From positions 310,001 to 374,000 of the forward strand of contig NZ_JAQKQJ010000018.1 of the NCBI RefSeq assembly GCF_029109325.1: a DNA stretch of 64,000 nucleotides, in the 5' to 3' direction. This document shows, one piece after another, positions 26,997 to 36,741 of this stretch. Numbering within the stretch: the stretch's first letter is position 1; each line of letters opens with the position of its first letter. The notes below the pieces were generated by a model. That model ran no database searches. It was not told the DNA's origin and was given only the letters and a program-made list of their open reading frames with translations. Made by a program: the position numbers and the translations under genes. The DNA is from Nodosilinea sp. PGN35. GTDB lineage: Bacteria > Cyanobacteriota > Cyanobacteriia > Phormidesmidales > Phormidesmidaceae.

Positions 26997-27731
26997 CTAG
27001 ACAAAGTGGTACGGGGGGAGAGCTTCGCTGAGAATGAGCGTCCAGTGGGTCATCTGCGATCGCCACTCCTCTACCCGCTGCTCTAGGTGCTCGGCGGCGG
27101 CGCGATCGATCAGCAGGTACACCCGCGCCTCTCCAGCGGGGCTTTCGGCCTCAATATAGTTGTCGTAGGCGGTATGAAGGTCACCCAGCACCTGGTCAAG
27201 CTCCTGGTGCTGCTGCTCTTGGGCGGCGGTTTGATCCTGGAGGCGCTGTTTTTTGGCTAAAAAGTAGTCTCGCCCAGTCAACCCCTCGGCCAGCGGGGGC
27301 AACTCTACCGGCTGGGCGATGAGCTTGAGCTGATACTCGACTTTGGGGCCAAGGATGGCGAGCTGAGCGGCGTAGTCGGCCCCCTGGTGGGTCAGGTGGG
27401 CCTTGAGATGATCGATAGAGGCAATTTGGGTACCAAACCGCAGGGGCAGCAGGGGGGTGTGCTGAAACAGCTCACAGATGACGCGATCGTGGCTCAGAAC
27501 GGCGTTCAGCAGGCGGGGCTCATCGGTTTGCAGGGTCACCAGGTCAACGCCGACTTCGACGACAGCGGCAATGTCGTCTACGGCGATTAACTGGGTGGGT
27601 TCGGCCAGCCCCAGAGGCAAGGGCAGAGGTCGCAGGGGACGGGGGCAAATGCTGTAGAGATAGAGGGGTTGTGAAGTTAGCTCTGGGGGTAGCTCTGGAG
27701 ACACGGATCGGAGGCCCTTGGGATGCGCCAC
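26997..27731 (-). CDS. Gas vesicle protein GvpL/GvpF family
   Basis: The 244-residue protein carries GvpL/F features: LYLYSICP at the start, VSHDRVICELFQHTPLLPLRFGTQ, a Gln-rich coiled region and a C-terminal VYLLIDRAAAEHLEQRVEEW...SEALPPYHFV. GvpF/L are minor proteins of gas-vesicle assembly. There is no gvpA, gvpN or other gvp gene in the window, so this is an orphan copy, possibly repurposed. Its start is a GTG at 27731, 22 bp after the 541-residue gene, indicating an operon with it. Confidence 0.85.
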   Translation of the reverse strand: MAHPKGLRSVSPELPPELTSQPLYLYSICPRPLRPLPLPLGLAEPTQLIAVDDIAAVVEVGVDLVTLQTDEPRLLNAVLSHDRVICELFQHTPLLPLRFGTQIASIDHLKAHLTHQGADYAAQLAILGPKVEYQLKLIAQPVELPPLAEGLTGRDYFLAKKQRLQDQTAAQEQQHQELDQVLGDLHTAYDNYIEAESPAGEARVYLLIDRAAAEHLEQRVEEWRSQMTHWTLILSEALPPYHFV

Positions 27732-27753
27732 GGTTCGATCTCACTCTAGGCGA

Positions 27754-29379
27754 TTACAGCAGAGTTTGCAGGGTGAAGCACCAGGTGAGGGTGAGCTGAC
27801 CCACCTGGCAGCCCGCTTCGCCGTCGAGGCGGTGCAGGTGAATGGGGGTGCCCTGGCGTAGGGTTGCGATCGCAGGCCGATAGCTGCCCAAATCGTGGTC
27901 AATTAAGGTCGTCAGATGCGCCACGGTGAGCGGAGCCCCCCAGGGGGCATCGGCAATATCAACGGCGGCCTCGGCGGGCAGCGCCTGGGGAACAGTGGGC
28001 AAGAGCCTGCCCCGGCTGAGGTCTACAATCCAGCTGCGCTGGGGGGTGGAGAGATGCATCAGCGGGCGCAGATAGAGGCTGCCCTGCTGCCAGCTCAGCC
28101 CCGGCGGCAGTACCTGGGCTGACACCCCCCCCATCAGCTGCATCACCCGCTCTGAGCTTTGGGCCAGGTGCCAGCGCAGCCGGGGCCACACGTCGGCCAC
28201 CAGCACTGGCTCGTGCACAAAGGTCTGTTTGAACAGGCCGCTGGCCCCCTGTACCAGGTTGGTGGCGGCATAGATAATGCGGTTGCACAGCTCTTCCCGT
28301 TGGCGAAGCCGCTCCGCAGGAGTATCGCCCCCCTGGCTCGGCAGCAGATGGGGCAGATGCTGGCCTACCACCTGCTCGGCGTAGGTGCTCAAAAAAGTTT
28401 GAATCCAGCGTTCGTCGGTGAAGGTGAGCCAGTCGCCGAGCACCCCAGCGGTGGCGGGGTCGGGGCCGTCGATCAGGGTGCTGGCAAAGTCGTCCAGGGT
28501 AAAACCCGCAGCGGGTTTTCCGGCGGGCTGGCCCCCCGGCGGCAGGTATAGGGCCTCAGGCATGGCGGCACTCGCGCTGTCGCAGGGTTGGGGCTGACCC
28601 TGGCTGGCCATCTCGGCCAGGTGCAGCTCCAGGTGCAGGGTACCGGGCTGCCAGGGTTGGAAGGGGCGCAGGGTCTCAACTGCACAGCCGTCCCCCAGCA
28701 GGGGGCTCAGCCCCGGTTGGGTATGTTTGATCTGCTCAGCCATTTGGGTCAACAGACTGCCGCAGCCCAGGGGCTGACTGGCGAGATCGTTCTCGAGCAG
28801 CCGAATCTCGGTGGCTTCCTCCAAATAGAGAGACGGTAGGGGGTCGGTTTGGGTGACCAGGTCGAGGGCATAGCTGGTCTCCTCGACGGTGAGCTTGAGC
28901 ACCGGCACCAGGCGCACAATCTGCACCGTCCCCTGAGCCTGGGGGCTAGAGATGCGGGCCTGGACGCCCTCGATCAGACGCATGATTTCGTAGCCGCCGC
29001 TGGCCAGCATCCACAGCAGGTGAGGGACTAGGGTGGGCACCGGCACCAACGCGCTGGCGGCCAATGCCGGTGCCTCAGCCGCGTCCAGCGCCTCCAGCAG
29101 TTCCCAGATCTCTTCGCTGAGGTAGGGAGCCAGGTTGTCTAAGGTCTGGGGCCGATCGGCAGGCCAACCGCCCAGGGGCGATCGCAGCCTCAGGCTCTGG
29201 GCGACCAGCTGCTGCACCGCTGCGGCGATCGCCGGCACTTGCCCCAGGGCGGGGCGCTCAATGGCCAGGGGCACCAGGCGGCACACCGTATTGCCCAGGG
29301 TCGCGGCTGTAGAGCCCGTCAGCAGGGCCGAATCGGCCTGCAACCAGGGAGTCAGCGAACGCACAGCGGAGGAAACCAT
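27754..29379 (-). CDS. Large conserved hypothetical protein, MazG-like segment near N-terminus
   Basis: I do not recognise this 541-residue protein. Residues ~70-105 (GGWPADRPQTLDNLAPYLSE EIWELLEALD) resemble the first helix of MazG pyrophosphohydrolases, including the EExxE metal-binding pattern, but the second MazG motif is missing. The rest is Leu/Ala/Gln-rich with mixed helix and strand and no membrane segment. It is the first gene of a two-gene operon with the GvpL/F-like gene. The resemblance may be convergent; no function is assigned. Confidence 0.75.
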   Translation of the reverse strand: MVSSAVRSLTPWLQADSALLTGSTAATLGNTVCRLVPLAIERPALGQVPAIAAAVQQLVAQSLRLRSPLGGWPADRPQTLDNLAPYLSEEIWELLEALDAAEAPALAASALVPVPTLVPHLLWMLASGGYEIMRLIEGVQARISSPQAQGTVQIVRLVPVLKLTVEETSYALDLVTQTDPLPSLYLEEATEIRLLENDLASQPLGCGSLLTQMAEQIKHTQPGLSPLLGDGCAVETLRPFQPWQPGTLHLELHLAEMASQGQPQPCDSASAAMPEALYLPPGGQPAGKPAAGFTLDDFASTLIDGPDPATAGVLGDWLTFTDERWIQTFLSTYAEQVVGQHLPHLLPSQGGDTPAERLRQREELCNRIIYAATNLVQGASGLFKQTFVHEPVLVADVWPRLRWHLAQSSERVMQLMGGVSAQVLPPGLSWQQGSLYLRPLMHLSTPQRSWIVDLSRGRLLPTVPQALPAEAAVDIADAPWGAPLTVAHLTTLIDHDLGSYRPAIATLRQGTPIHLHRLDGEAGCQVGQLTLTWCFTLQTLL

Positions 29380-29514
29380 AGCAGCAGCCCACAGAGGGGA
29401 GGGAGGATCTCCCTAGAGAGTGCCTGTTTCTGCGGCAAAAGCCACAGGGCGTTGCAAATCTATGGGTTGGGGCGGGCGGTTGTGGATTTTAGATTTTGGA
29501 TTTGCGACGGTGGT

Positions 29515-30102
29515 TTACCAGGCGATGTAGGGCAGCTTGGCCGCCGTGGTGCGAATGGCGCTGGCGTTGGCAACGAGCTGCCCACAGGCATCCCAGGTGC
29601 CCGCCAGGAAGGCTTGGCGCACGCCCTCGGGCATGGCCACGGCGCAGGTTTCGCCGTTGAAAGTGACGCTCTGAGCCACCAGGTCAAGGGTGACCACCGC
29701 CGCTGGATTGGCCTCTAGAAAGGCCTGGATGCGACTCACCACCGCTGCGGTCGCCGTCAGGCAGGGAATGCCGATCGCCACGCAGTTGCCAAAGAAAATT
29801 TCGGCAAAGCTCTCGCCCAGCACCGCCTTGATGCCCCAGCGGGCGATCGCCTGGGGGGCGTGCTCCCGCGAGGAGCCGCAGCCAAAGTTGCGGTTGACCA
29901 CCAAAATCGTGGCCCCCTGGTACTGGGGCTGGTCAAAGGGGTGATCGCCCTTGAGGGCAGCGCGATCGTCGGCAAACACCTGCTCCCCCAGCCCGTCAAA
30001 GGTCACACACTTGAGAAACCGGGCCGGAATAATGCGATCGGTGTCGATATCGTTGCCAACGACAGGAATGCCGGTGCCGGTAATCTGATCTATTTGCGTC
30101 AC
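29515..30102 (-). CDS. leuD: 3-Isopropylmalate dehydratase small subunit
   Basis: LeuD pairs with LeuC to isomerise isopropylmalate in leucine synthesis. The 195-residue protein has GNDIDTDRIIPARFLK, NFGCGSSREHAPQAI and GESFAEIFFGNC, all diagnostic. It begins with GTG at 30102, with GGAG nine bases upstream. leuC is not nearby. Confidence 0.96.
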   Translation of the reverse strand: MTQIDQITGTGIPVVGNDIDTDRIIPARFLKCVTFDGLGEQVFADDRAALKGDHPFDQPQYQGATILVVNRNFGCGSSREHAPQAIARWGIKAVLGESFAEIFFGNCVAIGIPCLTATAAVVSRIQAFLEANPAAVVTLDLVAQSVTFNGETCAVAMPEGVRQAFLAGTWDACGQLVANASAIRTTAAKLPYIAW

Positions 30103-30738
30103 TGCGATCGCTCCTTACCCTGGGGCCTTTGCCTTAAACTGCTGCGCTATCGAGTCAAGATAGCCGCCTATCAATAGTAGCGCCTGGGTGCCCTCCCTCA
30201 GTGCTGCCGCCGCCTGCCCGAGCGGTGTTTCAGTCGCTGCACCGCTAGGCCAAAACCTAGACTTTTCAACATAGAGAGAGCGGTATTAACCCAATCATAA
30301 ACTTTGGTATCATCCCTAGCCATCTACAAAACAGGGGAGTATCTTAATAGATAAGGAAGTGAATCACCTGACAGAAAAAATGATTTCTTCCTCAACAGAT
30401 CGAATAGTTCAGTCCTGTTAAATAGGAGGTACGTTATCGATTTAACGTCTGAATCTATCTCGTCAAATACCAGCAGCACTTTACTCGGTTGTTGATATTT
30501 CCTCTCTGTAACTGATAGAGAGCTCTGCAAGAAATGCCCAGAGACGCTACAAACCCCACGCGATGGTTTCTTCACGACGGCATTTAAGTACCTCTGTTTA
30601 GTCGGAACTTTCTTGAGGAAAACTCTCAAGTTGATCAGTCAAAGTGCTGCTGTCTCCGCATTGCTTAAACGATATTTTGTCTGGAGGAATATAATCCAGT
30701 TCATCGTGTCTAGTTACAGGCTGTAAGTTTAAAGTTTA
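30103..30738. other. AT-rich region without a recognised gene
   Basis: From ~30240 the composition is clearly richer in A/T than neighbours. A leftward open frame at 30324-30629 (101 codons) encodes a basic peptide with KVLLVFDEID, which could be read as a Walker-B-like remnant, but it lacks a ribosome-binding site and family match. I treat the region as an eroded gene or a non-coding RNA locus. Confidence 0.4.
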
Positions 30739-30771
30739 GAAGCCCCCGACAGACGACCTGTCGGGGGCTTC
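30739..30771. terminator. Strong 14 bp stem hairpin
   Basis: GAAGCCCCCGACAG (30739-30752) pairs perfectly with CTGTCGGGGGCTTC (30758-30771) around loop ACGAC. It lies 156 bp beyond the stop of the leftward small membrane gene and could end its transcript. Neither side has a long T-run. Confidence 0.65.
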
Positions 30772-30779
30772 CTGTTCTC

Positions 30780-30884
30780 AGGAAATTTTTGAAAAAGCAG
30801 ATCCCGGTTCTATCTGGCGACTGCAACCACGGTGGGGTAGGCACTGCCCACCACTGGGGAGAAAGTTTTCCAGCAGTCGCCTTA
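30780..30884 (+). repeat. ~105 bp dispersed repeat, copy B
   Basis: This is the second copy of the element at 24285-24388, in the same orientation. The 7 bp inverted ends are GGCGACT (30816-30822) and AGTCGCC (30875-30881), and the TAGGCACTGCCCACCA core is conserved. It sits in the 3' flank of the small membrane gene. Confidence 0.8.
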
Positions 30885-30926
30885 ACAGTTTGCTTAGGTT
30901 GAAAACCAAACAGCTTAAAGCGGCAA

Positions 30927-31157
30927 CTATCCTTCAACCCGCAGGCCCGCAGGCCCGTGGATAAGCTCTGATAACTCTGGCATCACAATATCGGCCTGGG
31001 CCGTAGGCATTGCCCCCATCGCCGATATGGGCTCTTCAATGGGAGCGGGGGCCATCATATCGCTGGGCAAAAAGATGCGGGCACTCACCGCCAGCATCGC
31101 TACCGCAAAGATCAGCACAATCAGCAGGGGAGCAATATAGGACCGAAAAAAGGACAT
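30927..31157 (-). CDS. Small single-pass membrane protein
   Basis: The 76-residue protein has one N-terminal helix (YIAPLLIVLIFAVAMLAVSARIF) and a Pro/Met/Ala-rich tail. No family is recognised. It precedes a repeat and a strong hairpin that may be its 3' end. Confidence 0.6.
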   Translation of the reverse strand: MSFFRSYIAPLLIVLIFAVAMLAVSARIFLPSDMMAPAPIEEPISAMGAMPTAQADIVMPELSELIHGPAGLRVEG

Positions 31158-31321
31158 AGGGCGATCGCGCGTGAAGGAATGTAACTTGTACTTTCATCTT
31201 ACACGGAAGGGAGAGAGGGAATGGGGAGTAAGGGTTGAATTTTGGGCGTCGAGCTGCTAGGCGAGGAATAAACTGAGCCATCAAAAATCAACAGTCTTCC
31301 CCACTTTATTTTCCCCCCACC

Positions 31322-33130
31322 TCACCTCGGCTGATCGTCCAGCTCTGGTCTTGGCATCGGCAGCGCGGGCTGGCGGAGCCGTCGCAGCCCGACCCAGCCC
31401 GCCACCGCCACCACTAGCCAAAACCAGCCGGTGACGGGTTGGTAGAGTAAGAAGCCGCCTGCTCCCAGCATGGCTCCGAGCAGCAGCAGCAGGGCGGCTC
31501 CCGCTCGGAGCAGGTCGCGTCCCAGAGCTTGGGCGGGTTCCAGGCCGGTGCGCTGGCGCTGGCGAGCCCAGCCAGGGCCACCGGGGAGTACCTTGCTGTA
31601 AAAGGCATCCAGCGTGGCGTCAGTCTCGGGGGCGGTGAGCACCATGGTGCTCACCCAGATCGCCGTCGTGATCAGGGTCGTGACCAGCAGCCGCAGGCCA
31701 AAGTCGTCAATGGTGAGAATAGGAACAACGCTGGTCACCAGCCCCACGATGAATCCGGCCAGCATAGAGGCCAGTTCGGCGGCGGCGTTGATGCGCCACC
31801 AAAACCACCGCAGAATCAGCACCAGGCCCGGCCCGGTGCCGATCGCAATCACCAACCGAAACACGGTGGCAACATCTTGGGAATAGAAGGCGGCGATCGC
31901 CCCCAGCCCCGTCACTATCACCGAGGCCAACCGTCCGGCCAGCACCAGCTCTGCTGCGGTAGCCCCGGGCCGCACAAAGCGCCCGTACAGATCGTTAGTG
32001 AGGTACGATGCGCCCCAGTTAATTAGCGTTGAAACCGTGCTCATAAAGGCGGCAATCAGCGAGGCCACCACCACCCCCAGTAGCACTGGGGGCAAAAAGT
32101 CGAGCATCAGCATCGGGTAGCCCAGCTCGCGATCCTCCAGGTTGGGGTAGATCACCACGGCGGCGAGGGCCACAATCACCCAGGGCCAGGTGCGGATCAC
32201 GTAGTGCAAAATGTTGAAAAACCAGGCCGCCTTTTCGGCCTCGGCCTCAGTCTTAGAGGCCGCCAGCCGCTGGATAAACTCACCGCCGCCGTCGCTGCGG
32301 CGAAAGGCCCACCACTGCAAGGTGACGTAGGCCAAAAAGGTGCTGACGGTAATGCCAGCGGTCTCGCTCCAGCGGTACCAGCCCCCCGGTGCCCGCTCTA
32401 GGGGCACAAAGGCCAGCAGGTCGGTGCCCCCTGCGGCTCTCACCTGTTCGACCAGACTGCCCATACCGCCCAGGTTGACCACCGCCGCCACCGCCACGAT
32501 GATCGCCCCCAGCAGGGCCAAAAAGAACTGAAAGAAATCGGTCGCCACCACCCCCCACAGGCCCGAAAAGCCCGCGTAGAGCAGCACCAAAGCGCTGACG
32601 CCCACAACGCTGAGCAGTTTGAGGTTTTCCCCCGGCTCAATGCCGAAGGACTGCCACAGACCCAGGGCGTCGATCACCTTGACCATAGCCAGCATCGCGT
32701 AGCCAATGCCGATGCAGTTGATTGGCACCGCAAACAAAAAGGCTTTAATGCCCCGCAGCCAGGCCGCCGTAGTGCCGCCGTAGCGCAGCTCCGTCAGTTC
32801 GGCATCGGTGATGATTTCAGAGCGTCGCCACAGGCGGGCGAAGACGTAGATCATCACCACGTGGGCAATGCCAAAGCTCCACCACTCCCAGTTGCCAGCG
32901 ATGCCTCGGGTGCCCACCACCCCAGCAATGTAGAGCGGCGTGTCGATAGAAAAGGTCGTGGCCGCCATGCTGGTGCCCGCCAGCCACCAGGGCAGCGATC
33001 GCCCCGACACAAAAAACTCCACCAGCCCGCCCGCTGCCCGGCGCGACAGGTAAAGGCCCAGGGCCAGGCTGAAGACCAGATAGACCACCACAATGGCCCA
33101 GTCAATCCAAATCACAGGGAGTACCGGCAA
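31322..33130 (-). CDS. Sodium:solute symporter (SSS family)
   Basis: The 602-residue protein has about 13-14 hydrophobic segments and SSS signatures: VEFFVSGRSLPWWLAGTSMAATTFSIDTPLYIAG near the N-terminus and LIAAFMSTVSTLINWGASYLTNDLYGRFV later, which includes Na+-site residues. It imports an organic solute with Na+; the substrate is unknown. The frame starts at TTG 33130; a GTG at 33115 is an alternative. It is 23 bp downstream of the GGDEF/EAL gene, so they may be transcribed together. Confidence 0.9.
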   Translation of the reverse strand: MPVLPVIWIDWAIVVVYLVFSLALGLYLSRRAAGGLVEFFVSGRSLPWWLAGTSMAATTFSIDTPLYIAGVVGTRGIAGNWEWWSFGIAHVVMIYVFARLWRRSEIITDAELTELRYGGTTAAWLRGIKAFLFAVPINCIGIGYAMLAMVKVIDALGLWQSFGIEPGENLKLLSVVGVSALVLLYAGFSGLWGVVATDFFQFFLALLGAIIVAVAAVVNLGGMGSLVEQVRAAGGTDLLAFVPLERAPGGWYRWSETAGITVSTFLAYVTLQWWAFRRSDGGGEFIQRLAASKTEAEAEKAAWFFNILHYVIRTWPWVIVALAAVVIYPNLEDRELGYPMLMLDFLPPVLLGVVVASLIAAFMSTVSTLINWGASYLTNDLYGRFVRPGATAAELVLAGRLASVIVTGLGAIAAFYSQDVATVFRLVIAIGTGPGLVLILRWFWWRINAAAELASMLAGFIVGLVTSVVPILTIDDFGLRLLVTTLITTAIWVSTMVLTAPETDATLDAFYSKVLPGGPGWARQRQRTGLEPAQALGRDLLRAGAALLLLLGAMLGAGGFLLYQPVTGWFWLVVAVAGWVGLRRLRQPALPMPRPELDDQPR

Positions 33131-33153
33131 ACATCGATGCTATCTTGCCACAA

Positions 33154-36100
33154 TCACCCACCCAGACCGCCAGTTTTAGGCGCGGGCCCCTCGGCCAACA
33201 GTGCTTCAACCTGCGCGGCGGCCATAGGCCGATAAAAAAAGAACCCCTGGCCGTAGCGGCAGCCGTTGGCCTGTAGAAATTCCAGCTGTTTTTCGGTCTC
33301 GATGCCCTCCGCTACGGGGTCTAGCTCCAGGCTGTCGGCCAGGGCCAAAATCGACTTGATCAGCACCGGGTTTTCGGCCTTGGTGCCCAGGTAGGTGACA
33401 AAGCTGCGATCGACCTTCAGCCCGCTGAAAGGGAACCGCTGAAGATAGCTGAGGGACGAGTAGCCAGTGCCAAAGTCGTCAATGCTGAGCCTAATGCCGT
33501 GGCTCTTAATGTGCTGGAGTACGGCCAGGTTGTGGTCAACATTCTCAATTAGCAGGCTTTCGGTAATTTCTAGGGTGAGGCAGTCGCTGGGCAGGTTCAG
33601 CTCAGTTAGCAGGGTGGCGATGTCGGCCACCACGGCGGCATCGCGCAGCTGCACGGCGGAGAGATTGACGCTCAGGCCCATGGCCCGCACCGCCGGAAAC
33701 CGCTGTCGCCACCGGCTAAACTGGCTGCAGGCCGTCCGCAATACCCACCGCCCCAGGGGAATAATCAGTCCAGTTTCTTCCGCAATGGGAATAAACTCCG
33801 CCGGAGAGATCATGCCGTACTCGCTGTGGGGCCAGCGAGCTAACACCTCAAAGCCTTTAATTTGGCCATTGCTGAGATTGACAATGGGCTGGTAGTACAG
33901 GGTCAGCTCCTGGTGCTCAAGGGCTCGGCGCAGGGTTTCCTCCAGGTGCATTTCGCGCAGCACTTGCAGGTGCATCTGGGGGTCAAACAGAGCATAGCGC
34001 CCCTTCCCCCCCGCCTTGGCTCGGTACATGGCAATATCGGCATCGCGCAGCAGATCTGCGCCAGTTTGATGGCGCGGGGTGCAGAGGGCAATGCCAATGC
34101 TGGCGCTGACAAAGACATCTCGGTCTTTGAGCGCAAAGGGCTGGCGCACTTCGGCCAGCAGCCGCTCGGCCACCTGAATCGCCTGCTCTACCCCGGCGAT
34201 GCCGTTGAGCAACACCACAAACTCGTCGCCGCTCAGGCGGGCAGGCAGGTCTTCGGGGCGGGTGGTGGTGCAGAGCTTTTGGGCAATAGCCACCAGCAGC
34301 TCGTCGCCAATGTGGTGGCCAAGGCTGTCGTTGATCACCTTGAACCGGTCGAGGTCGATAAACAGGACAGCACAGGGCTGTAGGTGTTGCTGACCGATGG
34401 CGGCATCGAGCCGCTGGAGTAGCAGGGTGCGGTTGGGCAACCCGGTGAGGGCATCGTGGCCAGCGTCATACTCGAGTTGGGCCTGAATTTCGACTTTGTC
34501 GGTGATGTTGCGGGAGGTGGTTTGAATGCCGATCACCTGGTGCGCTTCGTTGAAAATTGGCTTGGTTAGGGTTTCGAGCCAGATGTAGGTTCCCGACCTT
34601 TGCCGCATGCGGTAGGCTGCTGGCACCACGGTACCCGCTAAGACATCTCGGTGAGCCCCCTGCTCAATCCAGTCGGCATCGTCTGGGTGGAAGAACTGGT
34701 ATGGGCTTTGACCGATCATTTCGTCAGGGGTGTAACCCAAAATTACCTGACACGAGGGGCTGACGTAGATCAGCGTACCGTCGGGTTCGTGGAGGCAGAC
34801 CAGGTCGCTCATATTTTCGGTGATCAGCCGCAGCTGAGCCTCGCTAGCCCGCAGCGCCGTTTCGGCCTCAAGTTGGTCGGTGATGTCGCTGATGCTAAAC
34901 ACCAGCCTGACGATCTGGCCGTCGCTGCCTTTGACGGGGGCACCGTTAATGGAGAGGACGCGCCGCTGGCCGTTGGGCCATTCGATGGCGTGGCGAATGT
35001 CGTAGACGGGTTCGCCTGTAGTCAGCACCATATTAAAGGGCTGCTGCTCGTCGGCGCGAGGGCTGCCGTCGAGGTTGGTGGCGCGCCACTCGGGCGAGTT
35101 GTAGGTGCGCCGGGTAATGTCGCTGAGGGTTAGTCCCAGCACCCTTTCGGCGCGGCTGTTGGCAAATAAAATCTGGCCGTCGGGGGCCAGGACTGTAATG
35201 GCTGCCACGCTGGTAGTCATGACGCTTTCGAGCAGGTCACGCTCGCCGCTCAGGGCCAGATTGGCAGACTTACGCTCGGCTTCAAACCGGGCCCTTTCGC
35301 TGATGTCAAACAGCAGCCCGTCCCATACGATGGTGCCGTCGGCTTGCCGTTCTGGGTTGGCAATGCTCTGTACCCATTTGATGGTGCCGCTCGCCGTGAC
35401 AAACCGTCCCCGCCATTCAAAGGGAGCGAGGTTTTGAGCCGACTCGGCGATCGCCGCTGTCAGCCCCGCGATATCTTCCGGGCAGATGACCTGACAGGCC
35501 AGGGTGATATCGTTGAGCATGGCCTCGGGCTCTAGCTCGTAGAGACTGCGGGCTCCGGCGCTCATATAGGTAAAGGCGTGGTGCCCCGTGGCGGGGTTCT
35601 GCTCGTAGCGATAGACTACCCCCGGCAGGTTGTCAGCCAGGCGGCTGAAGCGGGCTTCGCTGGCGCGCAGGTCGAGTTCGGTCTGCTGGGTTTCGGTAAT
35701 GTCTTGGCTGACGATGACAACCACCCAGCAGTCGTTGGCCTCGTCGCGACGAGACGAGTAATGCTGGGCAATGTATCGCCACGAGCCGTTGGGGTGCTGA
35801 AAGCGAAGTGCAACGCTGGCTGTCTGGGCGGGAACGGCGACGGACTGCTTTAGCGGCCCGATCGCAGCTTCCAGGTCTTCGGGATGAACCCGACGGTGCC
35901 AGAGATCGGGGTCGGCAAAAAAATCCCCGTCTGAGAACCCATAGACCCGGCGGTGCCCGGCGGAGAAATAGGCGTAGTGCCAGCTGCCATCGGCAAAGGC
36001 TCGCAGCTGGGAAAGCGCTACGCTGGCGTTGTCAAGAATGTCCTTAAATTGGGCTTCAGAGGCGCTGAGGGCCAGCTCGAGCCGCTTTTTGGCGGTGTTG

Positions 36101-36741
36101 TCAAAGGCCACGCCGACGACGGTGTGGGGTTGCCCCAGGGGGTCGGTGAGCACCTGGCCGCGAGCCATAACCCAGCGCAGATCGCCGCCCGGGGGCAGGG
36201 CGATCTGGTGCTCAAGGTTAAAGAAACCTGGGGTCTCTAGGGCTGCTTGAAATGCCTGGTAAAGCTCCGGCACCTGCTCTGGGGGAATAAAGCGGCTGAG
36301 AAACTGGGCGTGGGTGAGGCGCAGGTCTGTGGCCGGGGACGCGGGCCGAGTCAGGTCGCCAAACAGCCAGATGGTCTTGCTGGTCAGGTCAATTTCCCAG
36401 TAGGTGAGGTTGGCTGCCTCAACCAGGGGGCGCAGATGATTTTTAAGCTGCGATCGCCCTCTTGGCGAGGGCTTGAGGCAGCGCCTCGTCAGCCCCAGTA
36501 CCGAGGGGAGCGTGACTGCCGCCCCCAGGCCCAGGGCCCAGAGCCCCAGACGGCCCAGGCCCAGCGGCAGGTGCGACGTCGGCGCCGGCGCTGACGGTGC
36601 GGTGAGCCGGTATGGTTCTAGCAGATCGTCGTCAGGCCTAGAATGGACAAGGCTTCCAGGCATGAGTAGACAAACCCCTGCGATCGCGGTAGCCCCTGAA
36701 GCAGTTATTGCGTTGCGAATCAGTGTTGGCCAACGACGCAT
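33154..36741 (-). CDS. Multi-PAS diguanylate cyclase/phosphodiesterase (GGDEF-EAL)
   Basis: The ~1195-residue membrane-anchored c-di-GMP enzyme has two N-terminal hydrophobic segments (about 15-30 and 60-80), about five PAS/PAC sensory units (roughly 105-760), then GGDEF and EAL domains. The GGDEF motif reads SGDEF and is preceded by an RxxD inhibitory site (RPED), compatible with product feedback. The EAL domain keeps EVLARW, EITESLL, DDFGTGYSS, KVDRSF and AEGIETE, so phosphodiesterase activity is likely. The ATG at 36741 is used. Coupling with the downstream symporter may tie transport to signalling. Confidence 0.93.
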   Translation of the reverse strand: MRRWPTLIRNAITASGATAIAGVCLLMPGSLVHSRPDDDLLEPYRLTAPSAPAPTSHLPLGLGRLGLWALGLGAAVTLPSVLGLTRRCLKPSPRGRSQLKNHLRPLVEAANLTYWEIDLTSKTIWLFGDLTRPASPATDLRLTHAQFLSRFIPPEQVPELYQAFQAALETPGFFNLEHQIALPPGGDLRWVMARGQVLTDPLGQPHTVVGVAFDNTAKKRLELALSASEAQFKDILDNASVALSQLRAFADGSWHYAYFSAGHRRVYGFSDGDFFADPDLWHRRVHPEDLEAAIGPLKQSVAVPAQTASVALRFQHPNGSWRYIAQHYSSRRDEANDCWVVVIVSQDITETQQTELDLRASEARFSRLADNLPGVVYRYEQNPATGHHAFTYMSAGARSLYELEPEAMLNDITLACQVICPEDIAGLTAAIAESAQNLAPFEWRGRFVTASGTIKWVQSIANPERQADGTIVWDGLLFDISERARFEAERKSANLALSGERDLLESVMTTSVAAITVLAPDGQILFANSRAERVLGLTLSDITRRTYNSPEWRATNLDGSPRADEQQPFNMVLTTGEPVYDIRHAIEWPNGQRRVLSINGAPVKGSDGQIVRLVFSISDITDQLEAETALRASEAQLRLITENMSDLVCLHEPDGTLIYVSPSCQVILGYTPDEMIGQSPYQFFHPDDADWIEQGAHRDVLAGTVVPAAYRMRQRSGTYIWLETLTKPIFNEAHQVIGIQTTSRNITDKVEIQAQLEYDAGHDALTGLPNRTLLLQRLDAAIGQQHLQPCAVLFIDLDRFKVINDSLGHHIGDELLVAIAQKLCTTTRPEDLPARLSGDEFVVLLNGIAGVEQAIQVAERLLAEVRQPFALKDRDVFVSASIGIALCTPRHQTGADLLRDADIAMYRAKAGGKGRYALFDPQMHLQVLREMHLEETLRRALEHQELTLYYQPIVNLSNGQIKGFEVLARWPHSEYGMISPAEFIPIAEETGLIIPLGRWVLRTACSQFSRWRQRFPAVRAMGLSVNLSAVQLRDAAVVADIATLLTELNLPSDCLTLEITESLLIENVDHNLAVLQHIKSHGIRLSIDDFGTGYSSLSYLQRFPFSGLKVDRSFVTYLGTKAENPVLIKSILALADSLELDPVAEGIETEKQLEFLQANGCRYGQGFFFYRPMAAAQVEALLAEGPAPKTGGLGG

